Assembly (NCBI GenBank): GCA_038230655.1
Contig: JBBRMU010000003.1
Coordinates: 24,845 to 88,844 of the forward strand
Source of the DNA: JBBRMU01 sp038230655
GTDB lineage: Bacteria > Patescibacteriota > Microgenomatia > UBA1406 > GWC2-37-13
Direction: 5' to 3'
Length of the DNA stretch: 64,000 bases
The notes under the pieces: generated by a model
The model's input: only the letters and a program-made list of their open reading frames with translations
Database searches by the model: none
Told to the model about the DNA's origin: nothing
Position numbers and translations under genes: made by a program
Shown: one piece after another, positions 7,790 to 15,700 of the stretch
Position numbering within the stretch: the first letter of the stretch is position 1
How the letters are laid out: each line of letters opens with the position of its first letter

Positions 7790-9430
7790 ATGTTGATGTT
7801 AAGAAACTTATCTAAACTTCTCAAAAAAGAGTGGGTCTACCTTCTTATTTTATCGATATTTATTTTCTTATCAGCAAAGGCCGTTTTACATACAGGATTT
7901 TTTAGAACTATCGACGACATAACTACTGTGAGAATACTATACATGCTTAAGGAGTTCTCTAGAATCGACTTGATTAATAACTTCCCCATACGATGGTCCG
8001 GAGAGCTATCTCACGGATACGGTTACCCTCTTTATCTGTTTTATGCGCCTTTGACTTACTATATTGGTGCTATTTTAATGAAATTTTTCGGGTTAAGCCA
8101 CATTGTTGCAACTAAAGGAGTCTATATTTTTCCTCTCATATTTGGACCCCTCGGGTTTTACTGGGCTGCCCGAAAAAAACTAGATCAGTTGCCTGCACTG
8201 GTTGGAGTATGTTTTTATACCTTATTTCCATTTAGAGGATTCGACACCTACTCACGCGGTGGTGTCGGAGAAGCTTGGGCAATGGCTTTTCTGCCTTTTA
8301 TGATGGGCGGAATCTTCCTAATGGAAAAAAACAATAAATTGGGTGGTGTGATTTTCTCATTTTTCCTCTTTCTCAGTATCATTTCTCATAACTTAAGCGG
8401 GATGTTGATTTTAGGATTTGCAATTCTATACGGCCTTGTCTTTCAGATAAAAAATAAAGGCTTATGGCATTTTCTCATCCTGGGAATGGGGATGGGAATC
8501 TTCTTCTGGCTGCCTTCACTCTATTACTTACCGATAGTTAAGGTTACTTATTCTCATATGAATACTGGCCAAATTCTCAACTTTTTAGAGCCTTTTTCTA
8601 AGTTTATAACAGTAGAACTTCCAGTCCCGCGTGAGGCAAGATTTTCTGGAATATTTTTTTATATTTACCTCATTGGTTTTGTAATCTGGGCAGTCTATAA
8701 GCCTCAAAAAAATAAAAAATTCTTTTTCTTCTGGGGGATATTTGGTTTGTTTTTATTTTTCATACTATCTGAACCACTTGTTTTTTTCTGGAAAGCTACT
8801 CTACCAATTTCTAGAATATTACAGTTTCCATGGAGGGATTTGATACTACTTTCATTTGCTCTCCCCTTTTTTACCAGTATATCTATCTCTCTTATAAAAA
8901 CTCCTCCCCTCCGCTACGCAGCGGCTTTTATAATGATTGCGGTTCCGCTAATTTTTCTTCCTACTTTTAAGCCTAAAGAATATTCATATTTTTATGAGTA
9001 CAAAGCCGAAGATACGGGAGCTTGTGCAACGAGCTGGGGAGACGAGTATTTACCACTTTGGGTAAAAGAATGCGCTTCTAATCCTGCTCAAAAAACAGTT
9101 CTTTTAACGGGAAAAGCCGATCTCAAAATGATTAAAGATGAACCGGCAAATATAACTGCTTCTATTCATACTAAAGATAAAACGGATGTGATCGTCAACA
9201 AATACTTTTTCCCAGGATGGAAGTTCCTGGTCGATGGTAAAGAAATTCCTATCAACCACACGTTTTCTAAAAACGGGATCATAAAAGGAAGTATACCTAC
9301 GGGTGACCATAATCTTCATATATACTACTCGAAAACACCATTGATACTAGTGAGTGATCTTATTTCATTGTTGTCAATGATCATCTTTATATCTGTCACA
9401 ACCACTTTTTTCATGAAAAAAAATAAATAG
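7790..9430 (+). CDS. Multi-pass membrane protein, GT-C/PTPS-related (YfhO-like)
   Basis: About 546 residues with ten or more hydrophobic helices and a soluble C-terminal part (about 400-510). The first loop carries FRTIDDITTVRILYML, and the segment GYGYPLYLFYAPLTYYIG is typical of membrane proteins of the 6-pyruvoyl-tetrahydropterin-synthase-related/YfhO group, which share the GT-C glycosyltransferase architecture with an acidic pair in the first extracellular loop. The C-terminal NKYFFPGWKFLVDGKEIPI is the beta-domain common to that group. Transfer of a lipid-linked sugar outside the membrane is the likely role, without proof of substrate. A longer frame starts at 7772, but a -10 box overlaps it. 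Confidence 0.75.
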   Translation: MLMLRNLSKLLKKEWVYLLILSIFIFLSAKAVLHTGFFRTIDDITTVRILYMLKEFSRIDLINNFPIRWSGELSHGYGYPLYLFYAPLTYYIGAILMKFFGLSHIVATKGVYIFPLIFGPLGFYWAARKKLDQLPALVGVCFYTLFPFRGFDTYSRGGVGEAWAMAFLPFMMGGIFLMEKNNKLGGVIFSFFLFLSIISHNLSGMLILGFAILYGLVFQIKNKGLWHFLILGMGMGIFFWLPSLYYLPIVKVTYSHMNTGQILNFLEPFSKFITVELPVPREARFSGIFFYIYLIGFVIWAVYKPQKNKKFFFFWGIFGLFLFFILSEPLVFFWKATLPISRILQFPWRDLILLSFALPFFTSISISLIKTPPLRYAAAFIMIAVPLIFLPTFKPKEYSYFYEYKAEDTGACATSWGDEYLPLWVKECASNPAQKTVLLTGKADLKMIKDEPANITASIHTKDKTDVIVNKYFFPGWKFLVDGKEIPINHTFSKNGIIKGSIPTGDHNLHIYYSKTPLILVSDLISLLSMIIFISVTTTFFMKKNK

Positions 9431-9431
9431 C

Positions 9432-9461
9432 TTGTCCTTTTATTCAGACATATGTTATAAT
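9432..9461 (+). promoter_or_regulatory. Promoter of rpmE
   Basis: TTGTCC (9432-9437) and TATAAT (9456-9461) are separated by 18 bases. The -10 box ends 10 bases before the ATG at 9472, so the leader would be at most a few bases. Confidence 0.7.
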
Positions 9462-9471
9462 AAACTCTTCT

Positions 9472-9771
9472 ATGAAACTTAAAATACATCCACAGTTCTA
9501 CGAAGCTAAAGTAAGCTGTAGTTCATGTGGAAACACATTTACCACAGGCTCTACAAAAGAAAACATCAGTGTTGAAGTATGCTTCAACTGTCACCCTTTT
9601 TATACTGGTGAACATCGGTTCTTAGATACTCAGGGAAGAGTCGAAAGCTTTCAGAAAAGACAAGAAGCAGCAAAAGTCTATCAGGCAAAGTACTCAACTA
9701 AAAATAATAAGAAGGATAAAAAACAGGAAAAAGAGTCCAAATCACTCCGTGAGTTACTGGCTGAAGCCTAA
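9472..9771 (+). CDS. rpmE: 50S ribosomal protein L31
   Basis: Zinc-type L31 of the large ribosomal subunit. Four zinc ligands are intact: C16 and C19 (CSSC), C37 and C40 (CFNC), followed by the signature HPFYTG. The core ends near residue 70. A Lys/Glu-rich tail of some 25 residues (after KNNKKDKKQ) makes the protein 99 residues long, against about 66-70 in most bacteria. The presence of the cysteines implies the C+ form. It stands in front of the rplJ-rplL operon with its own promoter. Confidence 0.95.
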   Translation: MKLKIHPQFYEAKVSCSSCGNTFTTGSTKENISVEVCFNCHPFYTGEHRFLDTQGRVESFQKRQEAAKVYQAKYSTKNNKKDKKQEKESKSLRELLAEA

Positions 9772-9779
9772 GACTCATA

Positions 9780-9807
9780 TTGACTATCTGGTTTTTTTTG
9801 ATAAAAT
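9780..9807 (+). promoter_or_regulatory. Promoter of the rplJ-rplL operon
   Basis: TTGACT (9780-9785) and TAAAAT (9802-9807) with a 16-base spacer. Transcription from here gives a leader of about 110 bases before rplJ, unlike the leaderless genes around it. Confidence 0.55.
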
Positions 9808-9813
9808 AAAACA

Positions 9814-9924
9814 AGATCACCATGACTTTAGGCTTGATCCGCTTAAAACGGAACAGTAAGATTATTAATTTCCTAAAGGAGAACTATCCCAAAGCTTTAG
9901 CGAATGATAGGCAAGTGAAACACT
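9814..9924 (+). promoter_or_regulatory. Probable L10-type leader of rplJ-rplL
   Basis: A leader of about 110 bases that could carry autoregulation by the L10-L12 complex, as known for rplJ leaders in many bacteria. Visible pairings include a small ccg/cgg hairpin and a ctatc/gatag stem over an aaagcttt core near 9888-9912. The leader also contains an open frame of 44 codons (ATG 9822 to TAA 9954-9956) that runs over the rplJ start in another frame; it may be chance or a coupling device. I cannot match the conserved kink-turn motif by eye. Confidence 0.4.
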
Positions 9925-10464
9925 ATGTCGAATCTAAAAAAAGAGTCTCAAATTAATGCATTAATGCAACAACTTGAGAACAAAACCAACTTTGCGTTAA
10001 TTAAATACGAGAAAACTCTTCATACAACCCTTGAAAGCCTCAGAAAAGATCTTATAGTGAGCAATTCAAAACTAAAGATAGTCAAAAATACATTATTTGA
10101 AAAGGCAGTGAGAAGACTAACTCCTAAGAATAAAGAGTTTAATGATGTCGCAAAAATGACATTTCCCTTGAAAGAAAATACCGCACTTTTATTGCTTGGC
10201 GAAGACTGGAGTAAAGGCCTCAGTGTATTTAGCAAATTTTTAGAAAAAGAGAAGTCAATAAAATTTAAATTTGGTTTATTAGAAAATAAAGCATATCCTG
10301 CAAAGCAAATTGAACAGATTGCAAAGCTTCCAGGAAAAGATCAGTTAATTGCCCAACTTATTGGGACAATGAAAGCGCCAATGTCTCATATGACATACGC
10401 AATGAAATTCAACATTCAAAAATTAGTTTACGTGCTAAACGCACAGTCAAAAAAAGCAAGTTAA
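9925..10464 (+). CDS. rplJ: 50S ribosomal protein L10
   Basis: Base of the ribosomal stalk, which binds 23S rRNA and anchors L12 dimers. The 179-residue protein shows the family pattern: an N-terminal RNA-binding domain (VSNSKLKIVKNTLFEKAV at about 45-62), a central insertion (LLLGEDWSKGLSVFSKFL), the KFGLLENKAYPAKQIEQIAKLPGKDQLIAQLIGTMKAP segment and a C-terminal helix for L12 binding. It is followed 24 bases later by rplL, giving the standard rplJ-rplL order. Confidence 0.95.
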   Translation: MSNLKKESQINALMQQLENKTNFALIKYEKTLHTTLESLRKDLIVSNSKLKIVKNTLFEKAVRRLTPKNKEFNDVAKMTFPLKENTALLLLGEDWSKGLSVFSKFLEKEKSIKFKFGLLENKAYPAKQIEQIAKLPGKDQLIAQLIGTMKAPMSHMTYAMKFNIQKLVYVLNAQSKKAS

Positions 10465-10470
10465 TATACC

Positions 10471-10480
10471 AAGGAGGTGA
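10471..10480 (+). promoter_or_regulatory. Strong ribosome binding site of rplL
   Basis: AAGGAGGTGA matches the 16S anti-Shine-Dalgarno perfectly and sits 8 bases before ATG 10489. It decides the start: a GTG at 10477 in the same frame lies inside this site and is not used. High-level synthesis fits the multiple copies of L12 per ribosome. Confidence 0.85.
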
Positions 10481-10488
10481 ACACAATT

Positions 10489-10881
10489 ATGGCAGATTTA
10501 TCAGACAAATTACAAAAACTAGCTAAAGAAATAGAAGGTTTAAATGTTCTTGATCTAGCAGAATTATCAAAATATTTAGAAGAAAAATTCGGTGTTCAAG
10601 CTATGGCTATGGCCGCTCCTGCAGCTGGTGCTGCTTCATCCGGTGCTGCTGCTCCTGCTGAAGAAAAAACATCATTTACAGTTGTTTTGACAGAAGCTGG
10701 CGCCAACAAATTAGCAGTCATCAAAGCTGTACGCGAAGTTCTTCCTAATCTAGGATTAATGGAAGCTAAAAAACTCGTTGAATCAGCTCCTCAAGACGTC
10801 TTACCAGATGCTAAAAAAGTTGATGCCGATGCTGCAAAAGCAAAGATTGAAGCCGCAGGAGGTAAAGTTACACTTAAATAA
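10489..10881 (+). CDS. rplL: 50S ribosomal protein L7/L12
   Basis: Stalk protein present as dimers, recruiting translation factors. From the ATG at 10489 the product has 130 residues: an N-terminal dimerisation helix region (LQKLAKEIEGLNVLDLAELSK), an Ala/Pro hinge (AAPAAGAASSGAAAPAEEK) and the C-terminal factor-binding domain (EKTSFTVVLTEAGANKLAVI to the end). The conserved GLMEAKKLVES and KAKIEAAGGKV segments are intact. An intrinsic terminator follows about 40 bases after the stop. Confidence 0.97.
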   Translation: MADLSDKLQKLAKEIEGLNVLDLAELSKYLEEKFGVQAMAMAAPAAGAASSGAAAPAEEKTSFTVVLTEAGANKLAVIKAVREVLPNLGLMEAKKLVESAPQDVLPDAKKVDADAAKAKIEAAGGKVTLK

Positions 10882-10921
10882 TTTATTATTTTAAGCGAAA
10901 TTCATTATCTTTGCGACAATT

Positions 10922-10950
10922 GACGGCTCGGGAAACCGAGTCGTTTTTTT
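10922..10950 (+). terminator. Intrinsic terminator of rplJ-rplL
   Basis: A 9-bp stem (10923-10931 with 10936-10944, one G-T wobble) is closed by a GAAA tetraloop and followed by a run of seven T bases. This is the best Rho-independent terminator in the window. Confidence 0.9.
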
Positions 10951-10989
10951 ATTAACCTGTCTAACAGTCATCTGCACGAGAATTTTTTA

Positions 10990-11016
10990 AAAAAATAAGA
11001 ATCTTATAATTTTTTC
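10990..11016. terminator. A/T-rich palindrome, possible weak bidirectional terminator
   Basis: The 5-bp stem ataag (10995-10999) / cttat (11003-11007) is flanked by A-runs on the left and T-runs on the right, the symmetry of a bidirectional terminator. The stem contains little GC, so it may do nothing. The rest of the gap to the next gene shows only a TTGACA hexamer (11092-11097) without a good -10 partner. Confidence 0.25.
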
Positions 11017-11129
11017 GCGTTTCTCTTAATCTTGGATACACAACTAAATCCCTTAAAAGACTCTATTGGAACTTCAGAAAAGAATGCTTCCTTGACAATA
11101 AATAAAATGTATGAAAAGATTTTACTAGT

Positions 11130-12428
11130 ATGGTAGACGATATACATCTTAAATCTTATATACAGCAAGAGCAAAGCATTCCTGATAAATCAAAAATAAA
11201 TGTCCAACTAATTCTCTGTATATTACTAGTTGTAATCCTATATTCAGGAGGGATTATTATCCTTATCACTGCAATATTTCAATTCCCTTCTTTGAAATCA
11301 AATCAACAAACTGTAAATAATAGTCATCAGATACTAGCAGCACCTAAAAAATTGCTGACAGTCTGTGCTTCTGAAAATCCAGAATGTGATTTCTATGGAA
11401 ATATAGGATTAAACCAGGCCGTAACAAGCATACCTGAAAACCGTTCTAAAGTAACGATTCTCATTCGGTCTGGTACCTATAAACTTTCTACGAATATTGT
11501 AATTCATAACAAAAACCTCAAGATCCTGGGTGAAGGCATTACATCAACTAATATATCAGGAGAAAATCTCTCTAATTTATCTGTTTTCAAAATTACTGGA
11601 TCATCAATAGTAGAGATATCTAATATTAAGATAAGCAATGGTGGAGGCTCGGATACACAAAAAGACATAGTATATAGTGGTATAGTAGGTTTTAACAACT
11701 CCGATATTAACATAGTTGATACTGAGGTTACTCAAAGTAAAGGATGGGGAGTTACGTATGGTGATCAAAGTCATGGAACTATACGCCATAGTTTAATTCA
11801 TGATTGTAGCCTTACAGGTGTGCGTGTTGACGATAATGCTAATATTACGATGAGCACGACGAAAGTCTACTTCAATGAAGAAAACGGGGTTTATCTATCG
11901 GCTTTCTCAGACAGTGAGTTAAAAAATAATTTAATTTATGATAATCAGCAGTACGGGATAGATATTTATTCAAGACCACAACAACATATTAAACTATTTA
12001 ATAATGTAGTCTATGGAAATGGTAGCTCTGGACTACGTATGTATAATACAAAGGAGAGTTATGTGTTAATTGTCAACTCAGTATTTGCAAAAAATATGAG
12101 AATGGGAATTGAATACGTTCGCGATGGCAAGGATAACATCAATAAAAATCTAAGTGTCTCTAATAATCTTTTCTGGGAGAATAATCATGGTTGTGTGTTT
12201 AGCTTGGTATACTGTACAGCTGAAAACTCCATAAATTTAACTAGGCATAAACAGGATAGAATTTTTGTTAATGAAAACGAAAAAGATTTCCATTTAACTA
12301 ATAACTCGATTGCGAAGCATGCCGGTAACGCAAGAATTATGAACCCAGATGGAACTAAATCAGATATCGGAGCATATGGCGATCCAGACGCATGTGAATG
12401 GAAAGAAAATATGTCAGGATGCAAATAA
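11130..12428 (+). CDS. Membrane-anchored right-handed beta-helix protein
   Basis: A 432-residue protein with a cytoplasmic N-terminus, one membrane helix (about residues 27-50) and an outer domain built of repeated beta-helix rungs (pectate-lyase/NosD/Pbl1-like fold). Runs such as NNLIYDNQQYGIDIYSR, NNVVYGNGSSGLRMYN and NSVFAKNMRMGIEYVRDG show the N-x-I/V-Y-N-N-x-x-G-I pattern. The C-terminus (KSDIGAYGDPDACEW) is the usual end of polysaccharide-related beta-helix proteins. Such proteins bind or cleave glycans; no catalytic residues can be assigned here. Cysteines near both ends may form disulfides. Confidence 0.8.
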   Translation: MVDDIHLKSYIQQEQSIPDKSKINVQLILCILLVVILYSGGIIILITAIFQFPSLKSNQQTVNNSHQILAAPKKLLTVCASENPECDFYGNIGLNQAVTSIPENRSKVTILIRSGTYKLSTNIVIHNKNLKILGEGITSTNISGENLSNLSVFKITGSSIVEISNIKISNGGGSDTQKDIVYSGIVGFNNSDINIVDTEVTQSKGWGVTYGDQSHGTIRHSLIHDCSLTGVRVDDNANITMSTTKVYFNEENGVYLSAFSDSELKNNLIYDNQQYGIDIYSRPQQHIKLFNNVVYGNGSSGLRMYNTKESYVLIVNSVFAKNMRMGIEYVRDGKDNINKNLSVSNNLFWENNHGCVFSLVYCTAENSINLTRHKQDRIFVNENEKDFHLTNNSIAKHAGNARIMNPDGTKSDIGAYGDPDACEWKENMSGCK

Positions 12429-12447
12429 TGGACTGGTATAAAACTGA

Positions 12448-12476
12448 TTGACAAAATCTGAATTAATCAATACACT
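12448..12476 (+). promoter_or_regulatory. Consensus-like promoter, leaderless layout
   Basis: TTGACA (12448-12453), a 17-base spacer and TACACT (12471-12476). The ATG at 12485 follows 8 bases later. Confidence 0.75.
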
Positions 12477-12484
12477 AAATCAAG

Positions 12485-12895
12485 ATGAGTAAAACTCAAA
12501 AAATAGTACTAGGTATGATTACAATATGGCCAATAATTTATATTTTTATCTTTATTGCATCTATCTTTAGCTTCCTCTTCGGTTTGCAAGCAAATGGTAC
12601 TCACGGCTCCACAGCAATGCCAGCATTTTTTCCAGTACTTATTATATTTCATATTCTTACAATATTTGTATGTCTGGGACTTTTGGTCTATTATTTAAGA
12701 CATATGATAACAAATACTTCAATAGCTCAAGATCATAAGACAATCTGGATAATAGCTCTTTTTCTTGGCAATATCATAACAATACTTGTTTACTATTATA
12801 TTCAAATTCTTCGAGATACCCAAATTAGAGTAACTCCAGAGATTTCACCCTCAACAATACCATCTTCACCACAAATAACATCTCCAACAACATAA
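12485..12895 (+). CDS. Small membrane protein with three helices, PLDc_N-like C-terminal part
   Basis: A 136-residue protein with hydrophobic segments at about 10-34, 45-70 and 83-108 and a Pro/Ser/Thr-rich tail. The segment KTIWIIALFLGNIITILVYYY resembles the two-helix PLDc_N-type domain found in many small bacterial membrane proteins, but the match is short. No catalytic residues are seen. It has its own consensus promoter, ends 110 bases before gyrB, and its function is unknown. Confidence 0.65.
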   Translation: MSKTQKIVLGMITIWPIIYIFIFIASIFSFLFGLQANGTHGSTAMPAFFPVLIIFHILTIFVCLGLLVYYLRHMITNTSIAQDHKTIWIIALFLGNIITILVYYYIQILRDTQIRVTPEISPSTIPSSPQITSPTT

Positions 12896-12922
12896 CTATT
12901 TTTTGTAAATAATATCCAATAA

Positions 12923-12938
12923 GTAAACGAACGTTTAC
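12923..12938. repeat. Perfect inverted repeat upstream of gyrB
   Basis: Two 7-base arms (gtaaacg and cgtttac) separated by two bases, about 70 bases upstream of gyrB and just before a TATAAT hexamer at 12945-12950. The size and symmetry suit a dimeric regulator. No known operator is recognised. Confidence 0.4.
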
Positions 12939-12992
12939 CAGAATTATAATACCATTTAATAATTTACACTAGAATTCTGACTAAGTTTTCTG

Positions 12993-12998
12993 TACAAT
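12993..12998 (+). promoter_or_regulatory. -10 box of gyrB, leaderless layout
   Basis: TACAAT ends 8 bases before the gyrB ATG at 13007. No clear -35 box. Confidence 0.55.
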
Positions 12999-13006
12999 TA
13001 TCTCTT

Positions 13007-14968
13007 ATGGCAAATAAAGATCAAGAGTACGGAGCACAGTCTATCCAAGTATTGGAAGGACTCGAACCAGTAAGAAAACGACCAGGAATGTACATCGGTA
13101 CTACTTCGCAAGCCGGCGTCAATCACTGTTTAAATGAAATTGTAGATAACGGTATTGACGAAGCACTCGGTGGATTTTGTAACCAAATTCAGATAATAGT
13201 CCAAAAAGATGGCTATCTTACTGTCTTTGATAACGGACGAGGTATCCCAACTGACAAAGTGCCAAAATATAATGTATCTGCACTTGAACTTGTTTTTACT
13301 AAACTCCATGCGGGAGGAAAGTTTAATGAAGGAGCTTATAAAATTTCCGGAGGTCTTCATGGAGTCGGAGCTTCAGTAGTAAATGCACTGTCAACGCATG
13401 TGATTGTTGAGGTAAAAAAAGATGACAAAATATATCGTCAGGAGTATGAACGAGGTATAGCTAAATATCCTGTAAAAAGAGTCACTGAGTCAATGTTAAA
13501 CTTTCCATTTGAACATGGTACAGCAGTCTCCTTTATTCCTGATAAAGATATCTTTAAAGAAACAACTGAGATCAACTACAACATCTTTAAAAAGTACATG
13601 AAAGAGAAGGCCTATCTCATCAATAAAGTTTTATTCAAAATAATTAATGAAAAAGAAAGTGATAAAGTTGCCTACTACTTTGATGGGGGTATTCTCTCAC
13701 TTTTGAATGATATGAACCGTGGTAAAAAAGTTGTCCACGACGCAATATTTATAAAAAAAACAACTGATGACAAAGATGTCGAAGTGGCAATTCAATATAA
13801 CGACTCAATTAATGAAAATATTCACTCTTTTGTGAATGTCATCAATACAGCAGAAGGAGGAGCGCATTTAACAGGTTTTAGGGTAGCCTTAACACGGGCA
13901 ATTAATAACTATGCCAGAAAGGCACTTTCAGAAAAAGACTTTGGTGATGGTCTATCAGGTGAAGATGTCAAAGAAGGTCTTGCAGCTGTCGTTTATATAA
14001 AGATGCCCTCTACAAATTTACAGTTTGAGGGACAGACAAAAACAAAATTGGGTAACTCTGAAGTTCAGTCGATAGTTCAGCAGGCAGTCTCTGAGTACCT
14101 GGATGTTTTTTTTGAGGAAAATCCAAAAACAGCAAGAGAAATTATAGGAAAAATTTTACTGGCTCAAAAATCGAGATTAGCAGCCAAAGCAGCCAAAGAC
14201 GCTGTGCTGAGAAAGGGTGCCCTTGAAGGAGCAACTCTTCCCGGAAAACTGGCAGACTGTCAGGAGAAGGATGCTTCCCGCTCAGAACTCTTTATTGTTG
14301 AAGGAGACTCGGCAGGTGGCTCAGCTAAACAAGGTAGAGATAGACACTTTCAGGCGATACTTCCCCTGAGAGGAAAAATTCTCAATACCGAACGAGCTTA
14401 TTTAGATAAAGTTTTGGCATTTAAGGAGCTAAAAGATCTTGTTATTGCTTTGGGTATGGGAATTGGAGAGAGTGTTGATTATAGTAAACTACGCTATCAT
14501 AAAATTGCTATCATGACCGACGCTGATGTTGATGGAGCCCATATTAGAACTTTACTCCTAACATTCTTTTTTAGACATTTACCAGATATAATTCAGAAGG
14601 GACATGTCTATGTTGCACAGCCCCCCCTCTTTAAAATCCAGGTGGGTAAGCAGATCCAGTATGCTTACTCGGATGCAGAACGAGATAAAATAACAGCCGA
14701 AATTCAGAAAAAAGCTGCTGCCAAAAAAGATGTCAAGGATGATAAAACTGTCAACATCAATATTCAAAGATATAAAGGTTTAGGAGAGATGAATCCAGAT
14801 CAACTCTGGGACACAACTATGAATCCTGAAAATAGATTATTAAAACAGGTAACCATTGATGACGCTGAAGAGACAGATAAAGTATTTACAATGTTGATGG
14901 GCGAAGAAGTGCCACCAAGAAAAAAGTTCATCATTACACATGCAAAGATGGCAAATCTCGACATTTAA
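13007..14968 (+). CDS. gyrB: DNA gyrase subunit B
   Basis: ATPase and TOPRIM subunit of the type IIA topoisomerase that introduces negative supercoils. The GHKL ATP-binding motifs are present (EIVDNGIDEALGG, DNGRGIPTD, SGGLHGVGASVVNALS), as is the QTKTKLGN switch loop. The TOPRIM domain shows EGDSAGGSAKQGRDR, PLRGKILN and DADVDGAHIRTLLLTFFFR. The C-terminal YKGLGEMNPDQLW is the gyrase/ParE signature. At 653 residues it lacks the 170-residue insert of proteobacterial GyrB. gyrA lies 0.7 kb downstream, with ppa and a zinc ribbon gene between, so the four probably form one operon. Confidence 0.96.
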   Translation: MANKDQEYGAQSIQVLEGLEPVRKRPGMYIGTTSQAGVNHCLNEIVDNGIDEALGGFCNQIQIIVQKDGYLTVFDNGRGIPTDKVPKYNVSALELVFTKLHAGGKFNEGAYKISGGLHGVGASVVNALSTHVIVEVKKDDKIYRQEYERGIAKYPVKRVTESMLNFPFEHGTAVSFIPDKDIFKETTEINYNIFKKYMKEKAYLINKVLFKIINEKESDKVAYYFDGGILSLLNDMNRGKKVVHDAIFIKKTTDDKDVEVAIQYNDSINENIHSFVNVINTAEGGAHLTGFRVALTRAINNYARKALSEKDFGDGLSGEDVKEGLAAVVYIKMPSTNLQFEGQTKTKLGNSEVQSIVQQAVSEYLDVFFEENPKTAREIIGKILLAQKSRLAAKAAKDAVLRKGALEGATLPGKLADCQEKDASRSELFIVEGDSAGGSAKQGRDRHFQAILPLRGKILNTERAYLDKVLAFKELKDLVIALGMGIGESVDYSKLRYHKIAIMTDADVDGAHIRTLLLTFFFRHLPDIIQKGHVYVAQPPLFKIQVGKQIQYAYSDAERDKITAEIQKKAAAKKDVKDDKTVNINIQRYKGLGEMNPDQLWDTTMNPENRLLKQVTIDDAEETDKVFTMLMGEEVPPRKKFIITHAKMANLDI

Positions 14969-14983
14969 TATTTAAAACCAACT

Positions 14984-15496
14984 ATGGACGTCAATAAACT
15001 AACTGCTGGAAAAAATTCACCACAAGAGGTGAATGTTGTTATCGAAATACCTCAAGGGTCATACGTAAAGTATGAACTTGATAAAGAGAGCGGTTACTTA
15101 ATGACCGACAGATTTCATTATACAACAATGGGCTACCCATTTAACTATGGCTTCGTACCTCAGACTCATGGCGAAGACGGAGATCCTATAGATGTTATGG
15201 TTATCTCAAAGTATCCAATTGTACCCAATGCAGTTGTTGTCGTTAGACCAATTGGAATGCTCGAGATGGAAGATGAGGCTGGAATTGATACTAAAATTAT
15301 TGCAGTTCCGACTAAAAAAGTTGATCCTTTTCATGCGCGCATTGAAGACATTACAGATATAGACGAAGCAACATTAAAAATGTTCAAACATTTTTTTGAT
15401 CACTACAAAGAACTGGAACCCAATAAATGGGTTAAGACTAAAAACTTTCTTCCAAAAGAAAAAGCTATCGAAGCGATTAAGAAATCAATGAAATAA
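14984..15496 (+). CDS. ppa: Inorganic pyrophosphatase
   Basis: Soluble family I pyrophosphatase that hydrolyses PPi to phosphate and pulls biosynthetic reactions forward. The active-site motif is visible as EDGDPIDVMV (around 64-73), with the upstream YELDKESGYLMTDR and the GYPFNYGFVPQT segment. The 170-residue length is standard for the prokaryotic enzyme. It starts 15 bases after gyrB. The glycan locus and the tRNA synthetases nearby all release PPi, but the placement between gyrase genes looks like simple operon packing. Confidence 0.96.
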   Translation: MDVNKLTAGKNSPQEVNVVIEIPQGSYVKYELDKESGYLMTDRFHYTTMGYPFNYGFVPQTHGEDGDPIDVMVISKYPIVPNAVVVVRPIGMLEMEDEAGIDTKIIAVPTKKVDPFHARIEDITDIDEATLKMFKHFFDHYKELEPNKWVKTKNFLPKEKAIEAIKKSMK

Positions 15497-15497
15497 T

Positions 15498-15668
15498 ATG
15501 GACTGCCCAGTTTGTAAAACAGAAATGGAGCGAGGTTTGACGGATAGAGGCTTCTGGTATAAAACAGATACCGATCCTTTACCCATCTCGTCTATTGATC
15601 AGATTGTTGTTGATGCGTGGAGATGTCCCGAGTGTGGAAAGATTGAACTAGATAGTCTCGTTGATTAA
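15498..15668 (+). CDS. Small zinc ribbon protein of 56 residues
   Basis: Starts one base after the ppa stop and ends 32 bases before gyrA. Two CxxC knuckles, CPVC near the N-terminus and CPEC at 43-46, frame the short protein, as in the DUF6487/PF20097-like zinc ribbons. The middle includes GFWYKTD and IVVDAWRC. Such proteins are widespread, with no assigned function; metal binding is the only firm expectation. The tight spacing to ppa indicates co-translation. Confidence 0.85.
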   Translation: MDCPVCKTEMERGLTDRGFWYKTDTDPLPISSIDQIVVDAWRCPECGKIELDSLVD

Positions 15669-15700
15669 GAAACTATGAATTATTGTAAATTTTAAAAACT

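Noticed and set aside
10477..10488. GTG start for rplL
   Set aside because: The GTG lies within the Shine-Dalgarno sequence that serves the ATG at 10489.
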